Positions 1-5,923 of a stretch of DNA of 6,435 nucleotides are shown one piece after another. Position numbers and translations under genes: made by a program. Position 1 is the first letter of the stretch, and the number at the start of each line of letters is the position of its first letter. Source of the stretch: Ignavibacteriales bacterium (GTDB taxonomy: Bacteria > Bacteroidota > Ignavibacteria > UBA10030). The stretch covers positions 1 to 6,435 of the forward strand of contig JACRFF010000082.1 in the NCBI GenBank assembly GCA_016218005.1, written 5' to 3'. Under the pieces are notes generated by a model. That model was given only the letters and a program-made list of their open reading frames with translations, was not told the origin of the DNA and searched no databases.

Positions 1-985
1 GATTAGTCTTGTCAAACGTCTCAGCAAACGTTCCAATGGTATCGGCCTTATTTCCCGAAGCATAGAATTCATCGGTTGTCAAACCTTTGAACGAAAAAGG
101 CTCAAGGAACATTCTGTTGCGGTCTCGCAAATAATTCGATTGGGCAGCAACAAAAAATGTTGCGCCGGCAACGATCGGACCGCTTGCGGTCGCAACAACG
201 TTACGATAGCCAAACGCAGATGTCCCAAGGAACGTCTTGCCTGGTTTCGCAAAATCATCCGTTAAATAGTCCACTGAGAACTTGTACGTGCTTCCGCCGG
301 TTCTGGTCGTTGTGCGAGCAATACCAGAATTAGCGCCGCCAAACTCAGCAGTATATCCACCTGTTTGCAGCTGAACATCTTCAATGGCTTCCTGAATTAT
401 GCTGACAGCCTCTCGGTTATCACCGGCAAAGAACGGGTTCGTGGCAGAAGCGCCATCAACAAAAAATGCAACTTCCCCCAATCGACCACCGCGGACATAC
501 AGATTTCCGTCTTGTCGTACAACACCCGCATTTAACGAAAGAATACTCGCAAGTCCGCGCAGAGGCAAGTTCTTGATGTCTTCTTGCGTTGTCATCCGAA
601 CCGTATTCGTCGTGTTTCGTTGAATCAACGGACGTTCAGCCGTAATAACCACTTCTTTGGTTTGGACTGACGTGCTTGAAAGCGTGAAGTCTTGAGTTGT
701 CGTAATGTTGGAATTGACTCGCACGTTGTTGATTGTGGTTGCAGCATAACCAACATATGATGCTTTCACCGTGTAATTGCCCGCGGGAACGCTCAGAATG
801 ACGTACTCGCCGTTCACGTCTGTTGAAGCACCGTGACTTGTGCCTTCAACAAGAATGTTGGCGCCAATGAGCGGTTCACCGGATTCTTTATCCGTTACCT
901 TGCCGCGCAACTTACCATCTTGCGCCAATACAAGTACCGGAAGAAGGACCAACACGGCAAACACTTTTACGAAGTTGCGAAACAT
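1..985 (-). CDS. TonB-dependent outer-membrane receptor, N-terminal part (cut by window edge)
   Basis: This is the first 328 codons of an outer-membrane receptor; the beta-barrel lies beyond the window. Residues 1-21 look like a signal peptide (basic start, hydrophobic VFAVLVLLPVLVL, likely cleavage LA|QDG). Residues 25-105 match a carboxypeptidase-regulatory-like fold (GKVTDKESGEPLIGANI, then STDVNGEYVILSVPAGNYTV). EVVITAE at 111-117 is a plausible TonB box. Residues 120-230 form a plug domain, with LYVRGG at 162-167, FFVDG at 174-178 and GGYTAEFGGANSG at 209-221. Such receptors take up ligands too large for porins using TonB/ExbBD energy; the substrate cannot be read from this part, and no SusD partner is visible. 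The ATG at 985-983 is supported by AGAAGGAGGT at 991-1000, five bases upstream of the start. It has its own promoter and a leader of about 200 nt. Known: the domain family. Inferred: outer-membrane location and transport role. Confidence 0.93.
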   Translation of the reverse strand, partial: MFRNFVKVFAVLVLLPVLVLAQDGKLRGKVTDKESGEPLIGANILVEGTSHGASTDVNGEYVILSVPAGNYTVKASYVGYAATTINNVRVNSNITTTQDFTLSSTSVQTKEVVITAERPLIQRNTTNTVRMTTQEDIKNLPLRGLASILSLNAGVVRQDGNLYVRGGRLGEVAFFVDGASATNPFFAGDNREAVSIIQEAIEDVQLQTGGYTAEFGGANSGIARTTTRTGGSTYKFSVDYLTDDFAKPGKTFLGTSAFGYRNVVATASGPIVAGATFFVAAQSNYLRDRNRMFLEPFSFKGLTTDEFYASGNKADTIGTFAETFDKTN

Positions 986-1041
986 ACGCTACCTCCTTCT
1001 TTGGTGGAGATTGATTAGAATTGTGAGGTTTTGTACATCTT

Positions 1042-1068
1042 GCTGAAAGTCAACTGCCGGCTTTCAGC
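1042..1068 (-). promoter_or_regulatory. Hairpin in the receptor-gene leader
   Basis: GCTGAAAG and CTTTCAGC form a perfect 8-bp stem around an 11-nt loop, about 55 nt upstream of the receptor start codon. No U-run follows it in the minus-strand RNA, so it is not a standard intrinsic terminator. Both possible short leader ORFs upstream end inside it: one stop codon lies in the 5' arm, the other in the loop. A ribosome on either ORF would therefore open the stem. A regulatory role is inferred from position only. Confidence 0.4.
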
Positions 1069-1135
1069 GGTGGTGAGAAAAGTTTTGGCAAGAATGCGTG
1101 TCCTCGTGCATGGAACCTTCCCGCTCGAGGCACAA
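1064..1135 (-). other. Possible short leader ORF with strong Shine-Dalgarno
   Basis: AGAGGAGGTG at 1141-1150 is as strong a ribosome binding site as that of the receptor gene, yet it lies about 155 nt upstream of it inside the leader. Five bases downstream a TTG at 1135-1133 opens a 23-codon frame ending in TGA at 1066-1064. A GTG at 1133-1131, seven bases downstream, opens a 27-codon frame ending at 1050. Neither product resembles a known leader peptide, and neither has a run of one amino acid that would point to classical attenuation. The binding site is seen directly; translation is inferred. It could instead be a purine-rich stretch that pairs within the leader RNA. Confidence 0.25.
1098..1133 (-). 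promoter_or_regulatory. Upstream hairpin in the receptor-gene leader
   Basis: CCTCG (1102-1106) pairs with CGAGG (1126-1130), and GTG (1098-1100) pairs with CAC (1131-1133). This gives an eight-pair stem with one bulged base at 1101 and a 19-nt loop. It begins just downstream of the internal Shine-Dalgarno at 1141-1150 and overlaps the start codons of the possible leader ORF. No known riboswitch consensus (cobalamin, TPP, c-di-GMP) was recognised around it. Confidence 0.3.
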
Positions 1136-1192
1136 CGGTTCACCTCCTCTGATGAATGTTGTGAAAGTTCTAACCCCTTACTTCTTGGAATG

Positions 1193-1221
1193 AATATAGG
1201 TTATGATATAGTGTTTGTCAA
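1193..1221 (-). promoter_or_regulatory. Sigma70-type promoter of the receptor gene
   Basis: On the minus strand TTGACA (1221-1216) is a perfect -35 box, followed by a 17-bp spacer and TATATT (1198-1193), a 5/6 match to TATAAT. Transcription would begin near 1186, giving a leader of about 200 nt before the ATG at 985. The near-consensus boxes and ideal spacing suggest strong basal activity, so control, if any, would probably be by a repressor or in the leader. It is the standard -35/-10 type, not the TTTG/TAnnTTTG type of Bacteroides. Confidence 0.8.
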
Positions 1222-1235
1222 GGATTTTTTGACAA
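1215..1235. promoter_or_regulatory. 7-bp inverted repeat overlapping the -35 box (possible operator)
   Basis: TTGTCAA (1215-1221) and TTGACAA (1229-1235) are perfect reverse complements with a 7-bp gap. The centres of the half-sites lie 14 bp apart, more than one helical turn. One half-site contains the whole -35 hexamer, so a bound protein would compete with RNA polymerase. This is also the first symmetric element after the serA stop, but no T-run follows, so it is not a serA terminator. Symmetry is seen; protein binding is inferred. Confidence 0.4.
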
Positions 1236-1264
1236 CAGTTTTCGCAACTTCGACCCCGATGCCT

Positions 1265-2842
1265 TCATAACCGAATGATCCACGCTCGGCGAACTCCATC
1301 GATTGCAGCCAATTCATTAAAGATGCGGTCTGAGGGAGGGGAATCGATCCCAATAGCAGTAATTGCCTTCCCGCCAACTTCGTTCCTGCCGAGGGAAAGG
1401 CTGGCAATGTTGAGATTGTCGCCTGCCAATGTAGTGCTTACTCTCGCAAGCACCCCGGGCCGGTCTTCATTTTCGTAGAGAAGGATGTGTCCGTGAGCGA
1501 CAAATTCAATCGGGAATCCGGCGAACTCTACGATTCTGGGTGAATTCGAATTGTGGACTGTGCCAATCGTCTTCAGACTTGAATCCTTCCACCGGCACTC
1601 GACTGCGACTGCTTCCGCAAGCGAGTCGTCGATTCTTCCGGTTGTCGTTTCGATGGACATCCCAAGTTCTTCACCAACGATCTTGGCGTTGATCAAATTG
1701 ACGGGTTCGAGAACATGATGAGAGAGAAATCCTTTGAGAACTGCTGCGGCAAGAGAGTCCAGTGTTCGCTCTACAATCGACCCCTGCACGCGCACATTCA
1801 GCGTTGAGATGTTGTGCGGAACAATTTGCGCCATCAGACTGCCGATGCGCTCGGCAAGCACGAGATATGGATACACATCTTGCTGATACGAATTTTGCAG
1901 AGCGGCGGCGTTCACCGCTCCCGTGAGACCTCGACCAACAAGTGCATCGGCAACTTGCTGCGCAATCATCTGCGCAACAGTTTCTTGAGCTTCTTCGGTG
2001 GAAGCGCCGAGATGCGGAGTCGTCACAACGTTCGGATGTTGAATGAGCGGATGATCGCCGGGCGGTTCATTAACGAACACATCAAACGCAGCGCCGGCCA
2101 CTTTGCCGGATTCTAATCCCCTCAACATCGCTTCTTCATCAATGATTCCTCCACGCGCACAATTGACGAAGCGAACCGTCGCCTTGCACCGTGCGATCTG
2201 CGCATCACTGATCAGATGCCGAGTTTCATCGTTGAGCGGAGTGTGCACGGATACGAAATCGGCTTGCGGCCAAATTTCATCCAGCGAGAGAAGAGCGATG
2301 CCCAATTTCGCAGCCGCTTCGGCTGGCATCACCGGGTCGTAGCCGATTGTTTTCATGCCGAAGGCTTGACACCGCACGGCAACTTCCCTGCCGATCTTTC
2401 CCAAACCGATGATGGCCAGAGTCTTGCCGTGAAGTTCCGTTCCGACAAATTTCTTTCGGTCCCATTTGCCTTCGCGCAGCAGTGCGTTCGCTTGCGGAAT
2501 CCTTCTCGCCAACGCCATCATCATGGCAATCGTATGCTCGGCGGCAGAAACCGTATTCCCGCCCGGAGTGTTGAGAACGATGATGCCTTTCCTCGACGCC
2601 GCTTCTACATCAATATTATCTACACCTGCGCCGGCACGGCCAATAACTTTAAGATTCTTTCCCGCCCCTATGACCACGGAAGTCACCTGCGTGCCGCTCC
2701 GGACAATCAGGGCGTCATAGCTTGAGATGGTCTTCAACAGCTCTTCCTGTTTGATCCCCGGCTTGTTTTCAACCGTATGGCCGTGCTGCTCAAGAATGCG
2801 TGTGCACACTTGCTCGACCGGGTCACTAATCAGTATGTTCAT
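1265..2842 (-). CDS. serA: D-3-phosphoglycerate dehydrogenase with ACT domain
   Basis: It catalyses the first step of serine synthesis, NAD-dependent oxidation of 3-phosphoglycerate to 3-phosphohydroxypyruvate, in the cytoplasm. At 525 aa it is the long SerA form, like those of Bacillus and Mycobacterium. An outer substrate-binding lobe surrounds a Rossmann domain with GLGKIG at 146-151 and the NAD-ribose aspartate in YDP at 169. The catalytic triad residues of the family are visible: R230 in NCARGG, E259 in NEP and H277 in TPHLG. Residues about 318-445 correspond to the regulatory (ASB) domain. Residues about 451-525 form an ACT domain with NEDRPGVLA, where serine normally binds as feedback inhibitor. 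The ATG at 2842 has GGTGAGG at 2847-2853, four bases away. The gene follows the ysxC terminator and has its own promoter; serB and serC are not adjacent. No terminator is evident after its TGA. Confidence 0.97.
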   Translation of the reverse strand: MNILISDPVEQVCTRILEQHGHTVENKPGIKQEELLKTISSYDALIVRSGTQVTSVVIGAGKNLKVIGRAGAGVDNIDVEAASRKGIIVLNTPGGNTVSAAEHTIAMMMALARRIPQANALLREGKWDRKKFVGTELHGKTLAIIGLGKIGREVAVRCQAFGMKTIGYDPVMPAEAAAKLGIALLSLDEIWPQADFVSVHTPLNDETRHLISDAQIARCKATVRFVNCARGGIIDEEAMLRGLESGKVAGAAFDVFVNEPPGDHPLIQHPNVVTTPHLGASTEEAQETVAQMIAQQVADALVGRGLTGAVNAAALQNSYQQDVYPYLVLAERIGSLMAQIVPHNISTLNVRVQGSIVERTLDSLAAAVLKGFLSHHVLEPVNLINAKIVGEELGMSIETTTGRIDDSLAEAVAVECRWKDSSLKTIGTVHNSNSPRIVEFAGFPIEFVAHGHILLYENEDRPGVLARVSTTLAGDNLNIASLSLGRNEVGGKAITAIGIDSPPSDRIFNELAAIDGVRRAWIIRL

Positions 2843-2872
2843 CTTGCCTCACCTTTTTTTTGATTCGGAAGA

Positions 2873-2901
2873 ATAATACTTCTATTCATTTGCATTTGCA
2901 A
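2873..2901 (-). promoter_or_regulatory. Probable serA promoter
   Basis: On the minus strand TTGCAA (2901-2896) is a 4/6 match to the -35 consensus. A 17-bp spacer leads to TATTAT (2878-2873), a 5/6 match to TATAAT. The start point would be near 2866, giving a short leader of about 24 nt. The -35 lies inside the palindrome TTTGCAAA (2895-2902). The promoter sits between the upstream operon's terminator and serA, where an independent promoter is needed. Confidence 0.6.
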
Positions 2902-2912
2902 AGGTTGCCCGC

Positions 2913-2947
2913 AAAAAGAAAAAACCCCGACTCATCGTCGGGGTTTT
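2913..2947 (-). terminator. Rho-independent terminator of the ribosomal-protein/ysxC operon
   Basis: CCCCGAC (2925-2931) and GTCGGGG (2937-2943) form a perfect 7-bp GC-rich stem with a 5-nt loop. A further four A-T pairs flank it (2921-2924 with 2944-2947). In minus-strand RNA the stem is followed by a long U tract interrupted by one C (2924-2913). It lies 22 nt after the ysxC stop codon and closes the operon. The opposite strand has only TTTTCG after the stem, so the terminator works mainly leftward. Confidence 0.93.
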
Positions 2948-2969
2948 CGTTGATAACCGTTGTTTGAAT

Positions 2970-3599
2970 TCAAACGGCCGCTTTCTTTTTCGAGGGGGGT
3001 GTCGCCAATTGTCCTTCAATAATTTTCAGAAGTCCCTGCCGTCCCTCGCCGTTGACGATGGAGAACGGCACAATCCCATGGCAACATCCATCCGTTAGCT
3101 GGGAATTGAACTGCTGTTTGTAGGTCTCAATCTGTTTCAACAATTTGCTGTGCGGCAACTTGTCGGCCTTCGTGAGAACCAACAAGTAGGGAACCTCGTA
3201 GTATTCCAGCCAGTCCATCATCATCAAATCGAGCGGCGTCGGCTCTTGGCGAGAATCGATAAGCTGCATGGCAAGCGCAATCGGCTCGCCGCGCTTCAGG
3301 AAATCTTCGATCAACCGCCTCCACCCGGCGCGCATCTGTTCCGGCACTTTTGCGTAGCCGTAACCCGGCAAATCGACAAAATAGAAAGCGTTATTGATGA
3401 TATAATAGTTGATCTCCCGCGTCTTCCCGGGAGTAGAACTGGAACGGGCAAGGCCCCGCTTGGCACACATTTTATTGATGAGGGACGACTTGCCCACATT
3501 CGACCGACCGATGAAGAGCACTTCCCACAATTCGTTCTTGGGAAGTTGTCGAAGATCCACCACGCCTTGCAAGAAATCAGCAGATGCAACTTTCAACAT
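2970..3599 (-). CDS. ysxC: Ribosome biogenesis GTPase YsxC/EngB
   Basis: This 209-aa protein is a TRAFAC-class GTPase of the EngB family (YihA in E. coli), which acts in late assembly of the 50S ribosomal subunit. The G motifs are in order: G1 GRSNVGKS at 31-38, the G2 region STPGKTREIN with T60, G3 DLPG at 76-79 followed by YGYAKVP, and G4 TKAD at 143-146. FSIVNGEG at 179-186 occupies the G5 position. The length is typical of the family; the C-terminus ends in a short basic tail, SKKKAAV. The ATG at 3599 has AGAGGA at 3608-3613, eight bases upstream. It begins 60 nt after rplQ with no terminator or clear promoter between, so it is probably co-transcribed with the ribosomal genes, and the operon ends just after it. 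Confidence 0.96.
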   Translation of the reverse strand: MLKVASADFLQGVVDLRQLPKNELWEVLFIGRSNVGKSSLINKMCAKRGLARSSSTPGKTREINYYIINNAFYFVDLPGYGYAKVPEQMRAGWRRLIEDFLKRGEPIALAMQLIDSRQEPTPLDLMMMDWLEYYEVPYLLVLTKADKLPHSKLLKQIETYKQQFNSQLTDGCCHGIVPFSIVNGEGRQGLLKIIEGQLATPPSKKKAAV

Positions 3600-3632
3600 A
3601 ACTTTTGTCCTCTACTCTAGCTATCTATGGGT

Positions 3633-3679
3633 ACGAACTTCCATCCAGCCCAAACGAGACTATGGCTTGGATGGTTCGT
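3633..3679 (-). promoter_or_regulatory. Long imperfect hairpin over the rplQ stop codon
   Basis: CCATCCAGCC (3641-3650) pairs with GGCTTGGATGG (3664-3674), ten pairs with one bulged base, around a 13-nt loop. An outer five pairs, ACGAA (3633-3637) with TTCGT (3675-3679), follow after a 3-nt bulge. The rplQ TAG (3662-3660) lies in the loop. No U tract follows, so it is not a standard terminator. It may be an mRNA-processing or stability element that sets the level of ysxC relative to the ribosomal genes; this is inference. Confidence 0.4.
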
Positions 3680-4208
3680 CGGACGGAACAGACCCGGCGG
3701 TTGTGGCTTCTGAAGTTTTTGATTCTTCTACTGGTGTCGCTTCGGGTTTTTTGCGACCAGATTTTTTCGACCGAGGCTTGGAGGACTTGGCAGATTTCGC
3801 CGCGGCCTTATCTTGACCGATATTGAAATCCACTAATTCCAGAATAGCCAACTCCGCTCCGTCGCCAAAGCGGCGTCCCAGTTTGATGACGCGCGTATAT
3901 CCCCCCGGGCGCGCCGCAACTTTCGGCGCAACCTCATTGAAGAGCACACCCAACGCCTTCCGATCTCGAAGATAGGCAAACACGTTTCGGCGCGTGTGGA
4001 TATTTTTCTTTCCGCTCGATTGTTCGCCAGCAACAGCGTTCTTCGCCTTGGTGATCAACCGTTCGACCACCATGCGTGTTTCCTTGGCCTTCGCTACCGT
4101 GGTTTGTATGCGTTTGTGCGTCAACAAGCCAACACTCAGAGATGAGAGCATCGCTTTGCGATGGCTTGCGGTGCGGTTAAGTTTTCTTCCAGATCGATTG
4201 TGGCGCAT
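3660..4208 (-). CDS. rplQ: 50S ribosomal protein L17 with extended C-terminal tail
   Basis: L17 is a component of the large ribosomal subunit. The family core spans about residues 1-130: MRHNRSGRKLNRTASHRKAM at the start, LLTHKRIQTT at 29-38, and PGGYTRVIKLGRRFGDGAEL at 101-120 followed by AILELVDF. The usual bacterial length is about 115-130 aa; here it is 182. The additional 50 residues (132-182) are low-complexity: first a basic stretch rich in K, S and A (KSAKSSKPRSKKSGRKK), then an acidic and polar stretch (PVEESKTSEATT, PSDEPSKP). Extended L17 tails are known in the Bacteroidetes/Chlorobi group. The ATG at 4208 has CGAGGAAG at 4215-4222, six bases upstream, and follows the rpoA stop by 22 nt. 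Confidence 0.96.
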   Translation of the reverse strand: MRHNRSGRKLNRTASHRKAMLSSLSVGLLTHKRIQTTVAKAKETRMVVERLITKAKNAVAGEQSSGKKNIHTRRNVFAYLRDRKALGVLFNEVAPKVAARPGGYTRVIKLGRRFGDGAELAILELVDFNIGQDKAAAKSAKSSKPRSKKSGRKKPEATPVEESKTSEATTAGSVPSDEPSKP

Positions 4209-4230
4209 GCGCTACTTCCTCGGCGTCAAA

Positions 4231-5220
4231 TTACTCGTTTCCATCTTTCAAATACTTGTCGACATCCATGCCGAATGTCAACCCGTGTTGATCTACGATT
4301 TCCGACAACTCCGCCAACGACTTGCGTCCGAAGTTGCGGAACTTCAGCAATTCGGATTCTGTTCGGCGCACCAGATCCGCCAGCGTTTTGATGCTTGCAG
4401 AACGGAGGCAGTTGTGCGACCGCACAGAAAGTTCCAGCTCATCAACCGACATGCGCAGCACTTTTCGCACACGCGATGTCTCCTGCTCTTGCTCGTTTTC
4501 CGGCTTCTCTACTTCAGGCTCGGAACCGAAATTGATGAAGAGCTGCACGTGGTCGCGCAGAATTTTCCCTGCGTGCGTTACGGCGTCTTCCGGAGTGATT
4601 GAGCCGTCGGTTTCAACTTCAAGCGTCAGTTTCTCGAAATCTGTCTGCCCGCCCACGCGCGTCGGCTCAATGGTAAATCGCACGTTCTTGATCGGCGTGA
4701 AAATGGAATCGATGGCTATCGTGCCAACGGGAAAATCCGGCGATTTATTTTCCTCGGCAGGCACATACCCTTTGCCGCGACCGATGCGAAGTTCGATCTC
4801 AAAGTTTGCATCTTTGTTCAGCCGCGCCAAGTGCATGTCCGGATTGAGAATTTCCACCTCCGCCGAAGCTTTGGCAATATCCGATGCTTTGAGAGTGCCG
4901 GCGCCCTTGACAGGCAGGGTCACTTTAAGCGCCTTCTTCCCGACGGTACGGAGGCGCACTTGCTTCAGGTTGAGAATGAAATCCGAGACATCTTCGACGA
5001 CGCCTTTGATGGTGGAAAACTCGTGTTGAATTCCTTCCACCCGAATGGCCGTAATGGCCGAACCCGGCAAAGACGACAAGAGTACGCGGCGCATCGAATT
5101 GCCAATCGTAACACCGAATCCCTTTTCCAACGGTTGCACCGTAAACCGACCGAACGACTTCGATTGGTTGGTTGCATCAAGCTCGACTTTTTCAGGCATT
5201 TGAACTAACAGTGTGCTCAT
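4231..5220 (-). CDS. rpoA: DNA-directed RNA polymerase subunit alpha
   Basis: Alpha dimerises to scaffold assembly of RNA polymerase, and its C-terminal domain contacts UP elements and activators. With the ATG at 5220 the protein has 329 aa, the usual size. The N-terminal domain (1 to about 232) carries the dimerisation and beta-contact signature PLEKGFGVTIGNSMRRVLLS at 30-49. An acidic linker follows (SEPEVEKPENEQEQE, 233-247). The C-terminal domain (about 258-329) keeps the residues equivalent to E. coli R265, N268, C269, G296, K298 and S299, in SVRSHNCL (265-272) and NFGRKSL (296-302). UP-element binding should therefore be intact. A GTG at 5259 would add 13 residues but has no Shine-Dalgarno, while the ATG at 5220 has GAGGGAAGGG at 5226-5235. 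The gene starts 48 nt after rpsD. Confidence 0.97.
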   Translation of the reverse strand: MSTLLVQMPEKVELDATNQSKSFGRFTVQPLEKGFGVTIGNSMRRVLLSSLPGSAITAIRVEGIQHEFSTIKGVVEDVSDFILNLKQVRLRTVGKKALKVTLPVKGAGTLKASDIAKASAEVEILNPDMHLARLNKDANFEIELRIGRGKGYVPAEENKSPDFPVGTIAIDSIFTPIKNVRFTIEPTRVGGQTDFEKLTLEVETDGSITPEDAVTHAGKILRDHVQLFINFGSEPEVEKPENEQEQETSRVRKVLRMSVDELELSVRSHNCLRSASIKTLADLVRRTESELLKFRNFGRKSLAELSEIVDQHGLTFGMDVDKYLKDGNE

Positions 5221-5268
5221 AAGTTCCCTTCCCTCGAATGGCCTCGAGGAGGCTTTCACGTTCAGAAA

Positions 5269-5898
5269 TTACTTCGAGTACAATTCGACGATGAGTTGTT
5301 CGTTCGCGTTCAACGGAATCTCCGCGCGCTCCGGCACGTTCAAGAATGTGCCGGTCATCGTCGCCTTATCCAGCGTCAGCCACGGCAGCATGGAGGTATC
5401 TTTCACGCGCTTCATCGACTCGTGGATGAGGTTGAGCTTGCGACTCTTTTCGCGAACTTGAACCACGTCTCCCGGCTTCAACAAGAACGATGGAACGTCG
5501 ACCGGCTTGCTATTCACCGTAAAGTGGCGGTGCAGTACTAATTGCCGCGCCGATTTGCGCGATGGAGCCAATCCTAATCGGTAGACCACATTATCAATAC
5601 GGCGCTCCAACAACTTCACCAACGCGTCGCCGGTGCGGCCTGTTTCTTTTGTGGCGCGCTCAAAATAATTGCGGAACTGCGTTTCCATAATGCCATAGAT
5701 ACGGCGGACTTTTTGTTTTTCTCGCAACTGAACACCGTATTCGGAAATCCGCGAGCGGCGCGATTGCCCGTGCTGGCCGGGCGCATACGCACGTTTTTCC
5801 ATCGGACACTTGTCGGTGTAGCATTTGGTTCCCTTCAGGAAAAGCTTTTGCTTCTCCCGACGGCACAGTTTGCAGTTGGCATCAACGTATCTTGCCAT
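5269..5898 (-). CDS. rpsD: 30S ribosomal protein S4
   Basis: S4 is a primary 16S rRNA-binding protein that starts assembly of the 30S body and shapes the mRNA entry channel. The 209-aa length is typical. The N-terminus keeps four cysteines, C9, C12, C26 and C31 (CKLC, then CYTDKC), the zinc-binding pattern of C+ S4 proteins. APGQHGQSRR at 39-48 and QLREKQKVRRIYG at 57-69 are conserved family segments. The S4 RNA-binding domain spans about 99-160 (RRIDNVVYRLG, SRKSARQLVLH). The C-terminus NEQLIVELYSK is canonical. The ATG at 5898 has AGGAG at 5904-5908, five bases upstream. S4 represses its own operon in several bacteria, but its classical target leaders are upstream of rpsM or rpsD, and no such pseudoknot is recognisable here. 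Confidence 0.98.
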   Translation of the reverse strand: MARYVDANCKLCRREKQKLFLKGTKCYTDKCPMEKRAYAPGQHGQSRRSRISEYGVQLREKQKVRRIYGIMETQFRNYFERATKETGRTGDALVKLLERRIDNVVYRLGLAPSRKSARQLVLHRHFTVNSKPVDVPSFLLKPGDVVQVREKSRKLNLIHESMKRVKDTSMLPWLTLDKATMTGTFLNVPERAEIPLNANEQLIVELYSK

Positions 5899-5923
5899 TG
5901 ATTCTCCTACGTGTTAAACAAAC

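Larger units (their letters stand above)
970..1252. repeat. 13-bp perfect inverted repeat bracketing the receptor promoter, leader and start codon
   Basis: The arms are CGAAGTTGCGAAA at 970-982 and TTTCGCAACTTCG at 1240-1252, exact reverse complements separated by 257 bp. The left arm covers codons 2-6 of the receptor gene; the right arm lies between the serA stop and the receptor -35 box. The enclosed segment carries the promoter, the whole leader, the ribosome binding site and the ATG. A repeat this long at this spacing is unlikely at any one place, but across 6.4 kb a chance occurrence cannot be excluded. It could be the ends of an invertible segment, or RNA arms that pair only in read-through transcripts from serA. 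No recombinase gene is in the window. Confidence 0.6.

Noticed and set aside
1042..1068. The 8-bp leader hairpin as an intrinsic terminator
   Set aside because: No T-run follows on the minus strand or on the plus strand, so it is kept only as a possible leader structure.
986..1186. Cobalamin, TPP or c-di-GMP riboswitch upstream of the TonB-dependent receptor gene
   Set aside because: None of the consensus core motifs of these classes could be found by eye in the leader.
1031..1270. 79-codon open frame on the plus strand across the serA-receptor gap
   Set aside because: It has no ribosome binding site, overlaps the minus-strand promoter and the serA end, and its product resembles nothing known.
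4322..5029. Long open frame on the plus strand opposite rpoA (and similar ones at 3994-4602, 2216-2725 and 3150-3620)
   Set aside because: Each lies antisense to a confidently identified gene, has no recognisable domain, and reads as composition-driven shadow of the true coding strand.
5221..5259. GTG at 5259 as an upstream start of rpoA
   Set aside because: It has no Shine-Dalgarno and adds 13 residues not typical of alpha subunits. The ATG at 5220 has GAGGGAAGGG at correct spacing and gives the usual length.
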